Shown here piece after piece: positions 44,260 to 55,633 of a stretch of 64,000 bases of DNA. A program made the position numbers and the translations under genes. The stretch is from Cytidiella melzeri (taxonomy: Eukaryota > Basidiomycota > Agaricomycetes > Polyporales > Irpicaceae). Where the stretch lies: contig JABYQR010000048.1 in assembly GCA_022592445.1 (NCBI GenBank), forward strand, positions 1 to 64,000, given 5' to 3'. The notes below the pieces were generated by a model that saw nothing but the letters and a program-made list of their open reading frames with translations, did no database searches and was not told where the DNA came from. Every line of letters starts with the position of its first letter. Within the stretch, counting starts at the first letter, position 1.

Positions 44260-45707
44260 AATGGGTAACCACGAGTGACTCTATGTAGCTTACGGATGGA
44301 TGCGTGGTCTGAGCGAGATTCTGAGAGAGCAGATGCAGAGACGTGTAGTGAATTCGTGTCAATATGAGGATGCGTTCGCACGAGCAGGGGAAGAGTGACA
44401 ATAGCCTCGTCAGATAAGTTGCAGAATGGGTAGGAAATCAGCGATTCAATCACCTTGCGATTACGCAAACTATAGTGGAGCGGGCAGGGTAGTAGTTCGT
44501 AAATAGGCGTCAGAGAACTGGGAGATGGAAGAGAAGACGTGGAGAGGCCAATGGACTAGGATTGCGGTCGTACTTGTCGGGAGTGGTGGGCTCTACTTCA
44601 AACTGATGAGGGGCGTCTGAGCAGCAACACCGCCTACCGCGTTTACTCTCACGGTTAGTTTGATTCTTGTTATTTTGTTACTCACATTCACACCGGCTCT
44701 TATCTTTTTCTTCTCCCGCGCTCTCGCTCATTATCACTCCTCATCATACTGTATGTATGTCTATGTGGTGTGTCTTCACGGCCTTCCCCTCAAAGGTCCA
44801 CCCAGCGACACTACGACAGGACTGCGTGTACATATCTCGCCGTCACGTTGCAAGATACGTTCAACATTTTCGTGTGTGGCATCAATCACCAGTGGTCGTC
44901 TCCACCAAATTGGTGGGATGTCCTGCAGTGAAGGTGGCACCATCGCAGCATCTGCGTGTCGACGCCGACGCCATCATAAGTATGCGTTAACATTGGTTTC
45001 AAAGAAACTGCACTAGTGCCGTCGCGCCCAGGTGAGTAGATACAGATACAGGTACATATGCACGTTGATGTCAGCCTCGACAGTTGAAACGGCGCTGGCT
45101 TATACTCGAGGCTTGGACGTAAGGGCTGCAGGGACTTGAGGCGGGCGCAGATGCATATGCATTCCATCGTCAGACAAGAGACCCTTAGCCTGGGGCACGA
45201 GTCGGTCTCGGGGACACTGATCGCATCGAGCAACCTCTGCGACGAACCCGCTGTCGACGACCCAGTCAGGTGCAATTGCGCAACTAGTCCTGTGAGGTTC
45301 ATGGCCGAACGAGCGGATGCGATAGGAGACGCAGATCGCAGCAAACAGGGCGATGAACTTGTTGATGATTGCGATAGAGGACAGGTCAACTGAACAGATC
45401 CTCATTTATGTGTTGTGAATTCCAAGTCATTTGTGTGGTTCCAAATATACAATTGTCGTGAGTACTCGGGGCAGTAGTAGACTTACAGTGGGCTGCGGGA
45501 TTAGTGAGTGGCTCTCACAATCCCCGTCTCCAGTCCCAGATTACTATCAAGTAAAACGTGCCCAATATAGCACGGTGTTGCAGTATAAAACGCACACGAG
45601 GTACCCAGATCAAGCCGAGTATCTTTTGATCAACGAACACGACCTCTCAGCTCCTATAGCTATCTCGACGTTAGTCTCACACTCTCCAGTTGCCAGCCTC
45701 TGGAACG
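44260..45707. other. divergent promoter region, no gene seen
   Basis: 1.45 kb between the divergent Rac1 and Shb17-like genes. Open frames at 44886-45405 on the minus strand lack conserved motifs and plausible composition. The stretch should hold both promoters and 5' leaders, possibly with leader introns. Confidence 0.4.
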
Positions 45708-46766
45708 ATGTCCGACCCAAGTTCGCGGTCTATGCCCAGGCTGTTCCTGATCCGACATGGTTTGTATCCAATGTTTTGTAAAGCGAAGATGCTCATTGAC
45801 GGCATTGGTTCCATAGGTGAGACAGAATGGTCACTAAATGGGTCAGTCTTCTGCTAGCACTTCAGTGTGTCTTCAAATCTCACTATCGTATATCTAGACG
45901 TCACGTATGTCTCTTTGTTACTGTCGAGACTACTTGCTTGGACTGATAAACGGTGATCAGACCGGCCGCAGTGACATTCCGCTCACTGCTCGCGGTGAAG
46001 ATGAGACCAAACAGCGCGCATTGCAACTCGTAGGGCCAGGCAGTACGCTACAAATTATTGTAGTCAACTTGCGAGACTAGCTTTACACCACGTTTACAGA
46101 GGTCCTTGATCCAGCAAACCTGTGCATGGTGTTTGTCTCCCCGAGGAAACGCGCGCATAACACCTTCCATCTCCTCTTTGATCATCTCGAGAAAGTACCT
46201 CATCATCAGATCACAGAGGAAGTCAGGGAGTGGGATTATGGAGACTACGAAGGCCTCAAGCCCAACGAGATCAAGGCGAAGAACCCGACATGGACGATCT
46301 GGAACGACGGGTGCCCTGGAGGAGAAAGTACTGAGGAGATGCGTACTCGAGTAGACTCTGTCATTGCGAAGGTAATAGATGGAGCTATTCTCATTGGTGA
46401 TACACACTTACCATATCGTACAGGTCAAAGAACACCACCGAGAATACCTGGAAAAGGGGACCGTTTCTCGTGATGTAGTCATTGTCGCACATGGCCATTT
46501 CAATCGAGTATTCATCGCTCGATGGATCAAGTTCCCTCTCGCATTGGGTGAGAACATCGATTTCTCCACGATCACGCTTCTCTCTGAAATCAGGATGTGC
46601 TGTAGGCACGCATTTCAATGTCGAACCTGCCGGGGTAAGTACTGCACTCTGATACCGTGTTATTACTCACCGACGCCGGTTATAGATTGCTGTTCTGAGC
46701 TACAACCACCGTAACCTCGAGGAACCAGCCCTGAATGCCCTGAACTTGTACGCTCACGTATCGTGA
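45708..46766 (+). CDS. SHB17: histidine phosphatase, Shb17-like sedoheptulose bisphosphatase
   Basis: A 223-aa protein in eight exons: 45708-45759, 45817-45841, 45898-45904, 45961-46042, 46100-46371, 46424-46547, 46606-46634 and 46686-46766. The phosphatase motif RHGETEW carries the catalytic His (about residue 18); the second His is in VAHGHFNRV. LREWxYGDYEG-type VREWDYGDYEG, WTIWNDGCPGGES and AGIAVLSYNHRNLEEPAL match yeast Shb17, which hydrolyses sedoheptulose-1,7-bisphosphate in riboneogenesis. Exon 3 has only 7 nt (ACGTCAC) and encodes the conserved Arg-His after Gly; the conserved domain requires it. The protein is shorter than yeast Shb17 (271 aa), lacking a loop before the last block. 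It could instead act on other sugar phosphates. Confidence 0.8.
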
Positions 46767-47159
46767 ATGGAACGTATCAAAGTTGTACTATCAGGATGAC
46801 TGGAAAGACCTATTCGACAGTATCGCAATCAACAACCGGAGCCGTTGAAGCTCCTGTAAATTACGAATAGCTAGTTTTAATGACAATCATACACGGTCTC
46901 ACCTTGCAATTGCACGATCAAGGCCCTGGCCCTGCCTGCAGCCTCCAATGCACATCTGAGGTCAATATACAATCACCACACGCGTCTCAGACACTTGGAC
47001 ACGCGTAAGCGCTCAAGGGACTTTTGCCAGGCGTCTGTGTCGCGTACCTTCTCTCTTCCTCAGTCTCTTCTGTTCTCTTTTCCCTACTACACGTCTTATA
47101 TCCCTATTAACGCTGCACTGGCATACGGCACCAGTTGCTAGCCTAATTAATTACTGCTC
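46767..47159. promoter_or_regulatory. promoter of the coiled-coil gene
   Basis: This segment holds the 3' flank of the phosphatase gene and the promoter of the next gene. A pyrimidine run (CTTCTCTCTTCCTCAGTCTC, 47048-47067), common just upstream of fungal transcription starts, lies about 100 bp before the ATG at 47160. Confidence 0.45.
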
Positions 47160-50100
47160 ATGGCTGAAGTCGATTCCCGGAATCCTACGCTCACCGAAAC
47201 GGAACACGTCGAAGAACACGCTGACGAGCAAGAGCAGCCAGAGGAAGGGCTATCTCAGGAAGAGCATGGCGAACACGCCCCCGTAGACGAGGCAGAGGCA
47301 CTGACTGTTGGACCGGAGGAACATGCTGCAGGCAATGGTGAGGCGGTCGAAGCAGAGCCTGTCTCATCAGCCGAGCCATCTGTAGATGAAGCTGCGGCGG
47401 TTGCTTCAGCGGAGGTGACAGAAGAGGCGGAGAAAACCCCCTCTGCCCCGACATCACCCACGAAAACAAAGGTGACCGCTAAGCCAAATGTGAACACAAA
47501 GACAGCTGCTGGCAAGACGGCAGGAACACCGGCAACGCCTCTCGTGAAGAAGGTTAGTTACCAGCATGGGAGATTACATTTAAGATTACACTTGACCAAC
47601 ACATGTCTGCTGCACCTAGGTGTTGAGCTCGGGGACATTTGGCCCTGGAGCAGCGCGGACCGCTCCTCCTGCTGCAACCAAAGCTACCTCTGGAGCGACT
47701 GCCACTTCCAAATCATCTACCACCGCTGCCTCTACCGTCAAGAGAACTGTCAGTGCCTCCGCCGCCAATTCCATAGTCTCGACTATGCCCCCATCAGCAT
47801 CTGCGCGTACAAATGTGGCGCCGACTACGGCGGCAGCTCGTCGAGCTTCGTTAGCACCTCCGGCAAGGCAAGGCAGTACGACAACCGCTGCCAAGCCCGC
47901 CGCAACAGCTTCTGCCGCTACACGGACTGCGTCGAATACAGCACCCGCGACTCGTGTCGCCGTAACCTCTCCTGATTCCGTTGCGTCTCTCAAGTCTTCA
48001 ACGTCTGCGAAGCCCCGTGCAGCTGTCACCGACGCTGCGAAGAGGGCAACCCCTACCTCTCGCCCCAGTTTAGGCCCTGCAACAGCTAGCCGTACCGCTA
48101 GCATTGCTAATACGCGGCAGGCACGTGCTGCCGGCTCCCCTTCCATCAGTTCTATCAAGGAAGTCAAGGGCGATAGCAAAGCGGTGGAAGAGCTTCAATC
48201 CAAGGTTAGTTCTTTGATGTGTCTTAGCGTTTCCCGAATTTGAAGGCTATCTAGGTGAACGATGTCACTGCCTCCCTCGCTACCAAGACCGAAGCCCTAG
48301 CGGAACTCGCGTCGCAGGTCGCCACTTTGCAAGGCTCTGTCGATGAGGCCCGAGCAGACGCCGATGCCAAGCAGTCTACTGTAACTGAGCTGGAGCAAGC
48401 GAAGGCTAACGCAGAGTCCGAGTTGGCGGCTGCGAAGGAGTCGCTGGAAAAGCTTAAGGCCGAGTACGACGAGAGTGGTGCCTTCCTCAAGACAGTTAAG
48501 GACGAGGTAAGAGCATTGCCTTTGTATTTGTGAAAAACATTAACAGCTTCTACCAGCTCGAGGCGGCAAAAGCAGCAAACCACACCCAGACAGAGCTTGT
48601 ACAATTGCTACAGGGCCAGATCGAGACACTCGAAACGGATGTGAAGGCCGCGAGAGAGAATCTCGATGTGCTCCGTGAATCCTCGGGTGCTTCTGATGCA
48701 GCAGCTGCTGCTGCTGCTGTCGAACACGAAGCGCTACTGAAGGCCAAGGCCGACCTCGAAGCCATTCAAAAGGAGGTCGAAGCTCTTAAGGCTGAGCATG
48801 GTAAGGCACTGGCGGAAGCTCAGGCTAAGATCGAGAGCCTGGAGGAGAGTGCCTCTCGCTCCGTATCACTCGAAGCTCAGGTTTCTGAGCTGAAGGCAGA
48901 GAACGAGGAGAAGGCGAACAAGGTCTCTGAGCTTGAAATCGAAATCCTCGAGCATAAGGAAGAGCAGGAGAAGATAGAAGAAGAGCGCGCCTCAACCCTC
49001 GAGAAGATCAAAAAACTCGAGGAGGAAGCTGAGAAAGCTACCGCCTCGGTGCTAGCCGCTGTCGACGCTGCCCGCGCGAAGGAGGAAGAATATTTGCAGG
49101 GTGCCACCTCTGCATCTGCTGCCCATGCTGAAGAGCTCAAGAAGGCCTCTGACGAATACCAGACGCTGTCCGCGCAGCTACAGGCTCTTCATGAGGAGCT
49201 GAACAGCGCTCTCGCTGCAACAGAAGCTGCCAAGACAGAGGCCGCCGCTGCTGCTGAGGAGCACCGAGCTCGCTTGGAAGAGCTTGAGAGGACACATAAA
49301 GCCAGAGAAGATAAGTTGTCGGAGGAGATCCAGAGGATATCAGCTGAACTCGCTGTATGTGCTTTGCTGTGGTATTCTAACATCTGCTGACTTCGCTATT
49401 AGGGCCAGGAAGCTCGGTACAATGCGAAGGTGGATGCAGTCAAGGCGGAGCACGACCAGCTGCTCCAAGATGCATTCGCGCGCGCCAAGGTCAGTATGGT
49501 GCTGTCAGCTCAGAGTCACATACTGAACCCTCTTGTAGTCTGAGGCTGGTTCTCTGCACGGCCAGGACCTTCAGTCCTTGCGCGCTGAATCTCAGGCCAC
49601 CATTGAACAAATACGCACTGCTCACCAATCTACGATCGAGACTTTGAAAGCGGACCATCAAGCAATGCTGGACAACCAGGTCAAAGCGTTGGAGAAGCAA
49701 ATTTCCAATCAGACGCTTGAGCTGAACGCTGCTCGCGAGGATCTTACGAGGGCCAAGACCGCTGCCGCTTCCGCAACTTCGGAACTCGAGAGCACAAAGG
49801 CTCAGCTGGAGGAGGCGAAGGGAGTTATCGCATCGTTGGATAAGTCAGATAAGGACGCGACCATTACCCAACTCTCCAAGGAACTATCCAACTCTCACGA
49901 GGAGCACGCTGCACTGAAGGATATGTTCATGGCTTCCAACGAGCACCTCCGTGAAATTACCAACAACCATGTTACCGAGCTGGAGGAAGCTGCGAAGGGT
50001 CGCGTCGAGGAAGTCACTAAGCTACGAGCAGCACATCAAGAGGAGATTGACGCCCTTACCAAGGATCGCGCTGCACTTACAATGCAGCTGTCGGATTTAC

Positions 50101-50719
50101 AAGGCGAGTTCTCGACTCTGAAAGCTCAGTCGGCTTCGGATGTTAGTGCGTCGCCTCGGAGCAATGGTGCGGCACATGCACGCTCCTCCAGCGTCACGAA
50201 AGAAGATCTCCAGAAGATGCACGAGGCACACAACCTCAAGATGCATGATCTGCAAGCGGAGCACGAGCGGGCCATGCGAGCCATAAAGGAAGAGCTCGAG
50301 GCGGCGCTCTCGAAGGCCGACGAAATAAACCAGGAGGTTGCGCGGAAAGCTATGGAAATTCAGTATCTTGAACAGGATCAAGATGAGAGCCAGGATCAGA
50401 TTACACGGTATGTTAGAGTTTTCGGCTTGAAGAGTTTCTTCGTTGCGCTGCTCTCGCTTGCCGTTGTTTACGGACTCTTTTGAGCTGGACATTTATCGAT
50501 ACTGGTTTTCCTTATATTTCACACGCTCTTTTTCCTTCACCCTCATTTCCCTCAACTTATTTCTCTCATTATCTGCGTGGGCTCATATTTGCGTATCATA
50601 TCTCGGCTCGGACTTCATCATCCGCATGTCCTTTTATTAAACTCAACTTAATCTTCCCTCACAGACTAAAGGCGGACGTGGAGCACCTCACCGCACAACT
50701 CAAAGCCAAGGAACAGTAG
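47160..50719 (+). CDS. long coiled-coil protein
   Basis: A 1012-aa protein in seven exons: 47160-47552, 47620-48204, 48255-48506, 48557-49354, 49403-49489, 49539-50407 and 50665-50719. Residues 1-130 are acidic and disordered. Residues 130-325 are a basic Ala/Ser/Thr/Pro/Arg-rich region, as found in microtubule- or nucleic-acid-binding linkers. From about 335 to the end it is nearly continuous heptad-type coiled coil (for example EKIEEERASTLEKIKKLEEE). No catalytic domain is present. It may be a structural or cytoskeletal linker protein; this is inference from composition. The last intron is 257 bp, far longer than all others, and reading into it gives a hydrophobic tail (see findings). Confidence 0.8.
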
Positions 50720-51225
50720 GCAACGGCATTCCTCGAAAGCCTGTGCAAACCACGCGGATCCCACGTTAATTCAATATACCACTTTCGAACCTCCCACCTC
50801 AAGCACTTCACGAGGTTGAGTTTCATTTCCGGACTCCCAGACCATGCACCTCATCGACTTCACGCTCTTACCTTGTCTCCCCTTCCCCATTGTCGTATCG
50901 ATTTCTCCAATTGGTACTGGCTCAGTTGCTAATGTAGAGGGCAAGACGACCTGTTCTTTGGCCTCGGACACTTTATGGAGTCTCATTCAGATACCCTTTC
51001 AATGGTTGTTACCTTCACGCAGATACGATTACAACATGGCTATCTTGTATCCCTCCGCCTTTATTCTTTCTCCCCAATGATAATATGAGAACCAGTGGAT
51101 ATCATGTTGCAATTAACATTATCGATACATATGGTGAAGTAGTTTATGGCATAGGTGATTCTGAGAACTAAAACAGTAAATTGGACAAAACAACAGATCA
51201 CTGTTCGCCCGGCGAGCCGGAACAG
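50720..51225. other. convergent intergenic region
   Basis: 3' flanks of the coiled-coil gene and of the convergent F-box-like gene. No gene was seen; the 78-codon plus-strand frame at 50844-51080 has no recognisable features. Confidence 0.4.
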
Positions 51226-52476
51226 CTAGTGGCAGTGCGTCCGCAGTACGCCCTTAGAGTCAAGCAAGGGGAGTAAACGATGAACGGCTTGTTCGACGCC
51301 ATCCGACATCGCTGTGGCGGTATGCCAGACTAAAATTTTGATATCAACGGCGGCAAGCTGGGCGAAGTCCTCTCGGAGGAGTCGACTGTCGAGGCTTGCC
51401 CAGTCGAGACCTTCTTCCAAAGAGCCCAGGAGCCGTATTTCGAAGTAAATAGTTTTGAGTTGCGCTGGGTTCACTTGGTTAAGCAGGCTTGTGACCCACG
51501 GCACAGTCGAGTGAAGCGCGATGGGGCAACGGAGTGAAAGAGATTCGAGAGAGAGACATGACCCAATGGTAAAATCGAAAGGTAGCTGGACATCTGCAGA
51601 GGTGAAACAGTTAGTCAGACGGCGGTGACTACATGCGGATACTATCGGCTCACCGTGATAGCTAGCGCTGTACCAATCGAGCTCGACTTCTTTCAGCGTA
51701 GCCGAAGCGGATTTGAGTACCTCGCCTAGGAGGAGGGCATCGTGCTCCGACGAGCAGCTTCCCGAGAAATGGATCAAGTCTCTGCACGCATCCCCCTCGA
51801 GGAGCCATGGTAGGAGATCTTCAAGCGGAACGTCCCGACCCAGGCTCAAGCTAGCGAGGCGCGGACGCATTGACTTTGTTCCGCTGTGAGTCGGCGCTGC
51901 GGGTGTGATCGCATTATGCCATGATATGCCGCGAAGGACGCAGCTCTGGAGGCACGGGAAGGAGCAAATGACCGCGGCGAAGCTCGAAAAGGAGTCGAAG
52001 CTGCAGTACTGTAGTGAAATATCCGTGACGGTCGTGAGGTTTCGGGCGAGATGATTTGCGAGGACTGGTTGAAATGCCAAGAACGATAGTTCGAGGCATT
52101 CCGTTGCGGTCAGCTTAGGGAGCATAAATTCCCACAATTGCTCCATATCTTGTCGAGGGACGTCGAGCTGACCTTTGCGGGAAGTGGTGAGAGGGAATGT
52201 ATTGGATAGCTTCACATTGCGGGTGAAAGAACCCAGCGTGGGACATATGTCAAGCAGGCTGCAGTACGTTCTGAAAGACTTGAAGTGGGGCAAGGAGACT
52301 CTCCAGTACAAATGATACCGAGCAGCGGGATACCACGAACGAGCGGTTAAGCTGCATGCCTTCAGGGCAGCCCGGTTGTCGTGTAAGAAGTCGATGATGT
52401 AGTCGCTGAGCTCAGGTGGGATGTAGACCATGATGGACCAGCCGACTGTACTGGTAGGTTTTGCTTGACAAGGCAT
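51226..52476 (-). CDS. F-box-like protein
   Basis: Two exons, 52476-51654 and 51593-51226, about 396 aa. The N-terminal F-box-like motif is IPPELSDYIIDFLHDNRAAL, then KACSLTARSWYPAARYHLYW, as in the many F-box/LRR-like proteins of Agaricomycetes. The remainder has leucine-rich repeat character (LECLELSF-type ATECLELSFLAF, VTDISLQYCSF, LESLSLRC). Such proteins are expected to link substrates to SCF ubiquitin ligases through Skp1. The 60-bp intron 51653-51594 is in frame and free of stops, so it can be read through as 20 extra codons; a good donor, CTAAC branch site and acceptor support splicing. A leader intron probably ends just before the chosen ATG. A start at 52431 (MVYIPPEL) is also possible. 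Confidence 0.78.
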   Translation of the reverse strand: MPCQAKPTSTVGWSIMVYIPPELSDYIIDFLHDNRAALKACSLTARSWYPAARYHLYWRVSLPHFKSFRTYCSLLDICPTLGSFTRNVKLSNTFPLTTSRKGQLDVPRQDMEQLWEFMLPKLTATECLELSFLAFQPVLANHLARNLTTVTDISLQYCSFDSFSSFAAVICSFPCLQSCVLRGISWHNAITPAAPTHSGTKSMRPRLASLSLGRDVPLEDLLPWLLEGDACRDLIHFSGSCSSEHDALLLGEVLKSASATLKEVELDWYSASYHGEPIVSACSHRRLTNCFTSADVQLPFDFTIGSCLSLESLSLRCPIALHSTVPWVTSLLNQVNPAQLKTIYFEIRLLGSLEEGLDWASLDSRLLREDFAQLAAVDIKILVWHTATAMSDGVEQAVHRLLPLLDSKGVLRTHCH

Positions 52477-53782
52477 TTTAGCTGTCATTAGATCCGGGGT
52501 ATAGTTGGCGGGCTACTCACCACAAATATCGGGACTCAAGTTTGGGCGAAGGGAAGGGATTGTTTGTCGCTATCCCGAGCACCCTGGGTTTTTTAAGGTG
52601 AAGGAGTCATTTGCCCACAGTTAGCGTTTCCCCGATCGCAGCTCGTTTAGCCCCCTGAATTCAAATTTGCAGATTAGCGGCGTCCCAAGTAGTGAACTAG
52701 CAGCACGGCGCATCTGCGAGTTAGACCGGCTTTACCTGCGGTGGCTTCAAATATCATGTTCCGAAACGTCGGTGCAACGGTTCACCTAGATGGCTGGTGA
52801 AGGGTGGGCGGCACGCCTGCATTGTTACGAGAGCGCGGTTCCACATTACCCAGCGGCTTCATTCGTTGTGTGGCTGTTTATCATTCTATACCAACATGAG
52901 GATGAAAAGGCCCGTTTGGTCGCTGTTTTCTGACAAGTTAGTTTGATGCACTACAACACTTTCGAGGCAAGTTACGTACAGAACACAATTCAGGGCCCGT
53001 GGAAAGCTGGCGTGCCAGGGTACTGAGATCATTTAAGGCACATATGTAAATACTCAAACCCTTACGTCGGAGGAATAACCGTTCTCACCAAATTTTCGGC
53101 GAAAGGTAACAGGGCCCAGTGTTTGAGCTTGCCCCAGTTCTCACACCATGTCGACGGGAGCCTAGCAGGCGTTCCGCTGATGCAGACGCCCTCTACGCCG
53201 TAGAGCATCGGACTGCCGCACTACGCGGGGACAAAACGGTCTGGGAGGTTTGGGCATTCAGCTACAAAGACTGCGAGATGACCGTGGACCCATGAAGTAC
53301 TGTTGCGCACTGAGACCGGCGAAGACAAGATGATTTAACCATAAGTCGGGCCCCTGTTGTGCTTGAATGATCTCTTGGCGTGGAATATGCACCTGCAGGC
53401 CATGAACAGTCACCCATCTCTATCCCGCATGCATTGACTCAGTCAACGCGTAAATGGAGAAGGATGACTAAGGGGTGTCGTACCAGGACACGCGAGAGCA
53501 GAGCCCAAACATACACGCATTGCATTCATCCCACCGCGTCTTACGACGGCCTTCCGACGGCCTCGAACGACATTGAACGCGAACAGGATATAAAGGAGAG
53601 GAGGGTGGAACGACGGCGGAGAGCGCGACGGTGTATTTACATTAGCGCCCGTTACTCGTGATATCCCCAACGCCTTGCCCCAGTTCAGCCTGTCTATCCC
53701 CTGTAGCTACCTCTCTCCTCTCTTTCTACCTCCTCCTTTTTTCTTCTCTTTTTCCGCTCCCTTCTCGCACGACACAGCAGCC
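52477..53782. other. intergenic region, no gene seen
   Basis: 1.3 kb between the divergent F-box-like and Yhm2 genes. The left part should hold the leader of the F-box-like gene with a probable leader intron (about 52521-52487). A 93-codon frame at 53380-53661 has no recognisable features. A pyrimidine-rich run (53695-53775) just before the Yhm2 start fits a core promoter. Confidence 0.45.
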
Positions 53783-55166
53783 ATGGCCATCCAGAAGGAG
53801 CCCGGACAAAAAGGAGTGAACTGGTCCAACATTGCTGTCGGTACGTCAGACGCGTCACGACACGTCCAATATTCCCAAACTAACCCACAAACACAGGTGG
53901 CATTATGAACATGGTAACGTCCCTCTCTGCATTTGCGTAAGAAAGAACAAATCATGACGAGAACTATTCTTGGTGATTCCCATAATCCAGTTCGTAAGTG
54001 CACAATGACATTCTACGACGTTAACGTTCTTGACTAATAACGTGTACAGGAGGTTGGTTTTCATTACTGCAGCAGGACTGTGATGTATGCTCAAACTGTG
54101 TTCATCGATAGGTCACGACATTAGGACAGCCATTGGAAGTGCTCAAGACTCAGATGGCGGCAAACAGGTCACAGACCATGCTGCAGGCCATGCAGACTGT
54201 CTGGAGTAGAGGTGGTGTGGCCGGTTTTTACCAGGGTCTCATCCCATGGGTACGTGTTAGCGTCGTAATCCCTGCAAGTCCATCTAAGTTGTGTATCTGT
54301 TGTAGGCCTGGATTGAGGCGTCAACCAAGGGTGCTGTGTTGTTGTTTACCGCTTCTGAAATCGAGACTGCTACAGTTGGTCTGGGTGTCAACCCTGCTGT
54401 AGCCGGTCTGTTGGGAGGAATGGGTGGTGGTATTGCTCAGGCATACGCTACGATGGGTAAGTGTATCGGTTTTAGCTTCTCAGCACTGTTATGCGGTTGT
54501 GCTATGCTAACGCTGCCCGTTTCCGCAGGCTTCTGCACATGTATGAAGACCGCTGAAATCACGCGTCACAAGCAAGCCACAGCCGGCGTCAAGCCGCCTT
54601 CAACTTGGGCTGTTTTCGCCGACATTTACCGTCGTGAAGGTATTGCTGGTATTAACAAAGGTGTCAATGCCGTTGCAGTCCGCCAATGCACCAATTGGGG
54701 TTCTCGGTATGTAGCTCGCTGCTGCAGGAGGTCAACTCACGCTGACGTAGCTGTAGAATGGGTTTCGCACGCTTGGCAGAGTCGACAATACGCAGCGTCA
54801 AGGGCAAGGGTGAGCACGAGAAGCTTGGTGCTTTGGACAAAATCTTTGCTTCGTCTATTGGTGGGGCTCTCGCTACGTGGAATCAACCCATCGAGGTCGT
54901 TCGTGTTGAGATGCAGTCCATGTCAAAATCTGCTGGTGCAGCGGGCCGTCCTGAGAAGCTGACAATTCTCAACACACTGTCGTACATCTACAAGGAGAAC
55001 GGCATCAAGGGTCTTTACCGCGGTGTCACTCCTCGTATTGGTTTGGGAATATGGCAAACCATCTGCATGGTCTCTTTCGCTGATTATGTGAAGGCTTGGT
55101 GCGTAATAGCATGCTGGGCGTGTCTCATGGACCTTTACTAACTTTTACTATAGGGTTAAAAAGTAA
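53783..55166 (+). CDS. YHM2: mitochondrial citrate/oxoglutarate carrier Yhm2
   Basis: A 300-aa mitochondrial carrier in nine exons: 53783-53840, 53897-53913, 53991-53993, 54050-54052, 54112-54249, 54306-54456, 54529-54706, 54757-55098 and 55154-55166. It matches yeast Yhm2: [89 protein letters not shown] and [17 protein letters not shown]. Yhm2 exchanges citrate for oxoglutarate across the inner membrane and feeds cytosolic NADPH production. As in Yhm2, the usual PX[DE]XX[RK] signatures deviate. Exons 3 and 4 have only 3 nt each (TTC and GAG): family conservation demands Phe-Glu before VTT, and each is framed by good splice sites. Confidence 0.94.
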
Positions 55167-55633
55167 ACCGTGGTTAATCAATGGAGCTCTTTATACAGTT
55201 TGTTCACGCTTAGACTTTGTCGTATACCTTACATGTCGTTTACTGCTCTTGATATACACCATGATTCGTTTACATGCCAACATGTCTTGAGCCGTTGAAC
55301 TGTACATGTCCGCGCAAAGTCCGATACACCTACTTACTTACAACGATCATGTACCCGTCCTGCTCCGCTTTGCCTGTGTGCCTACAGATGCACACCATGA
55401 ACGCCACCGTCGGTTCACTCTCAACGCACTGCTCTTCACGCTTGGTAGATTTTTCTCGACTTTTGTACTTGCGAGTCTCTTGATGGCCCGGTCGGCCGGG
55501 ACAGCTCAAGTAACCGTGGCCGTGGCTAGTATTAAGCCTGAGCATGCAGCTACTGACTGAGGTTCATTGGAACGGCTCTCTTGTCGACTCCTCTTTCACA
55601 ACTCGAATTTCTTCTACTTCAGTCGAGACAAAC
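55167..55633. other. short intergenic region
   Basis: 3' flank of Yhm2 and promoter and leader of the Mpv17-family gene. The small open frames here are not supported. Confidence 0.4.

Noticed and set aside
44886..45405. Two overlapping minus-strand open frames (167 and 101 codons)
   Set aside because: No conserved motif, unlikely composition and no good start context; left as promoter region.
50844..51080. 78-codon frame after the coiled-coil gene
   Set aside because: No motif and lies in the convergent 3' region.
53380..53661. 93-codon plus-strand open frame upstream of YHM2
   Set aside because: Arg-rich without domain features; likely leader or promoter sequence.
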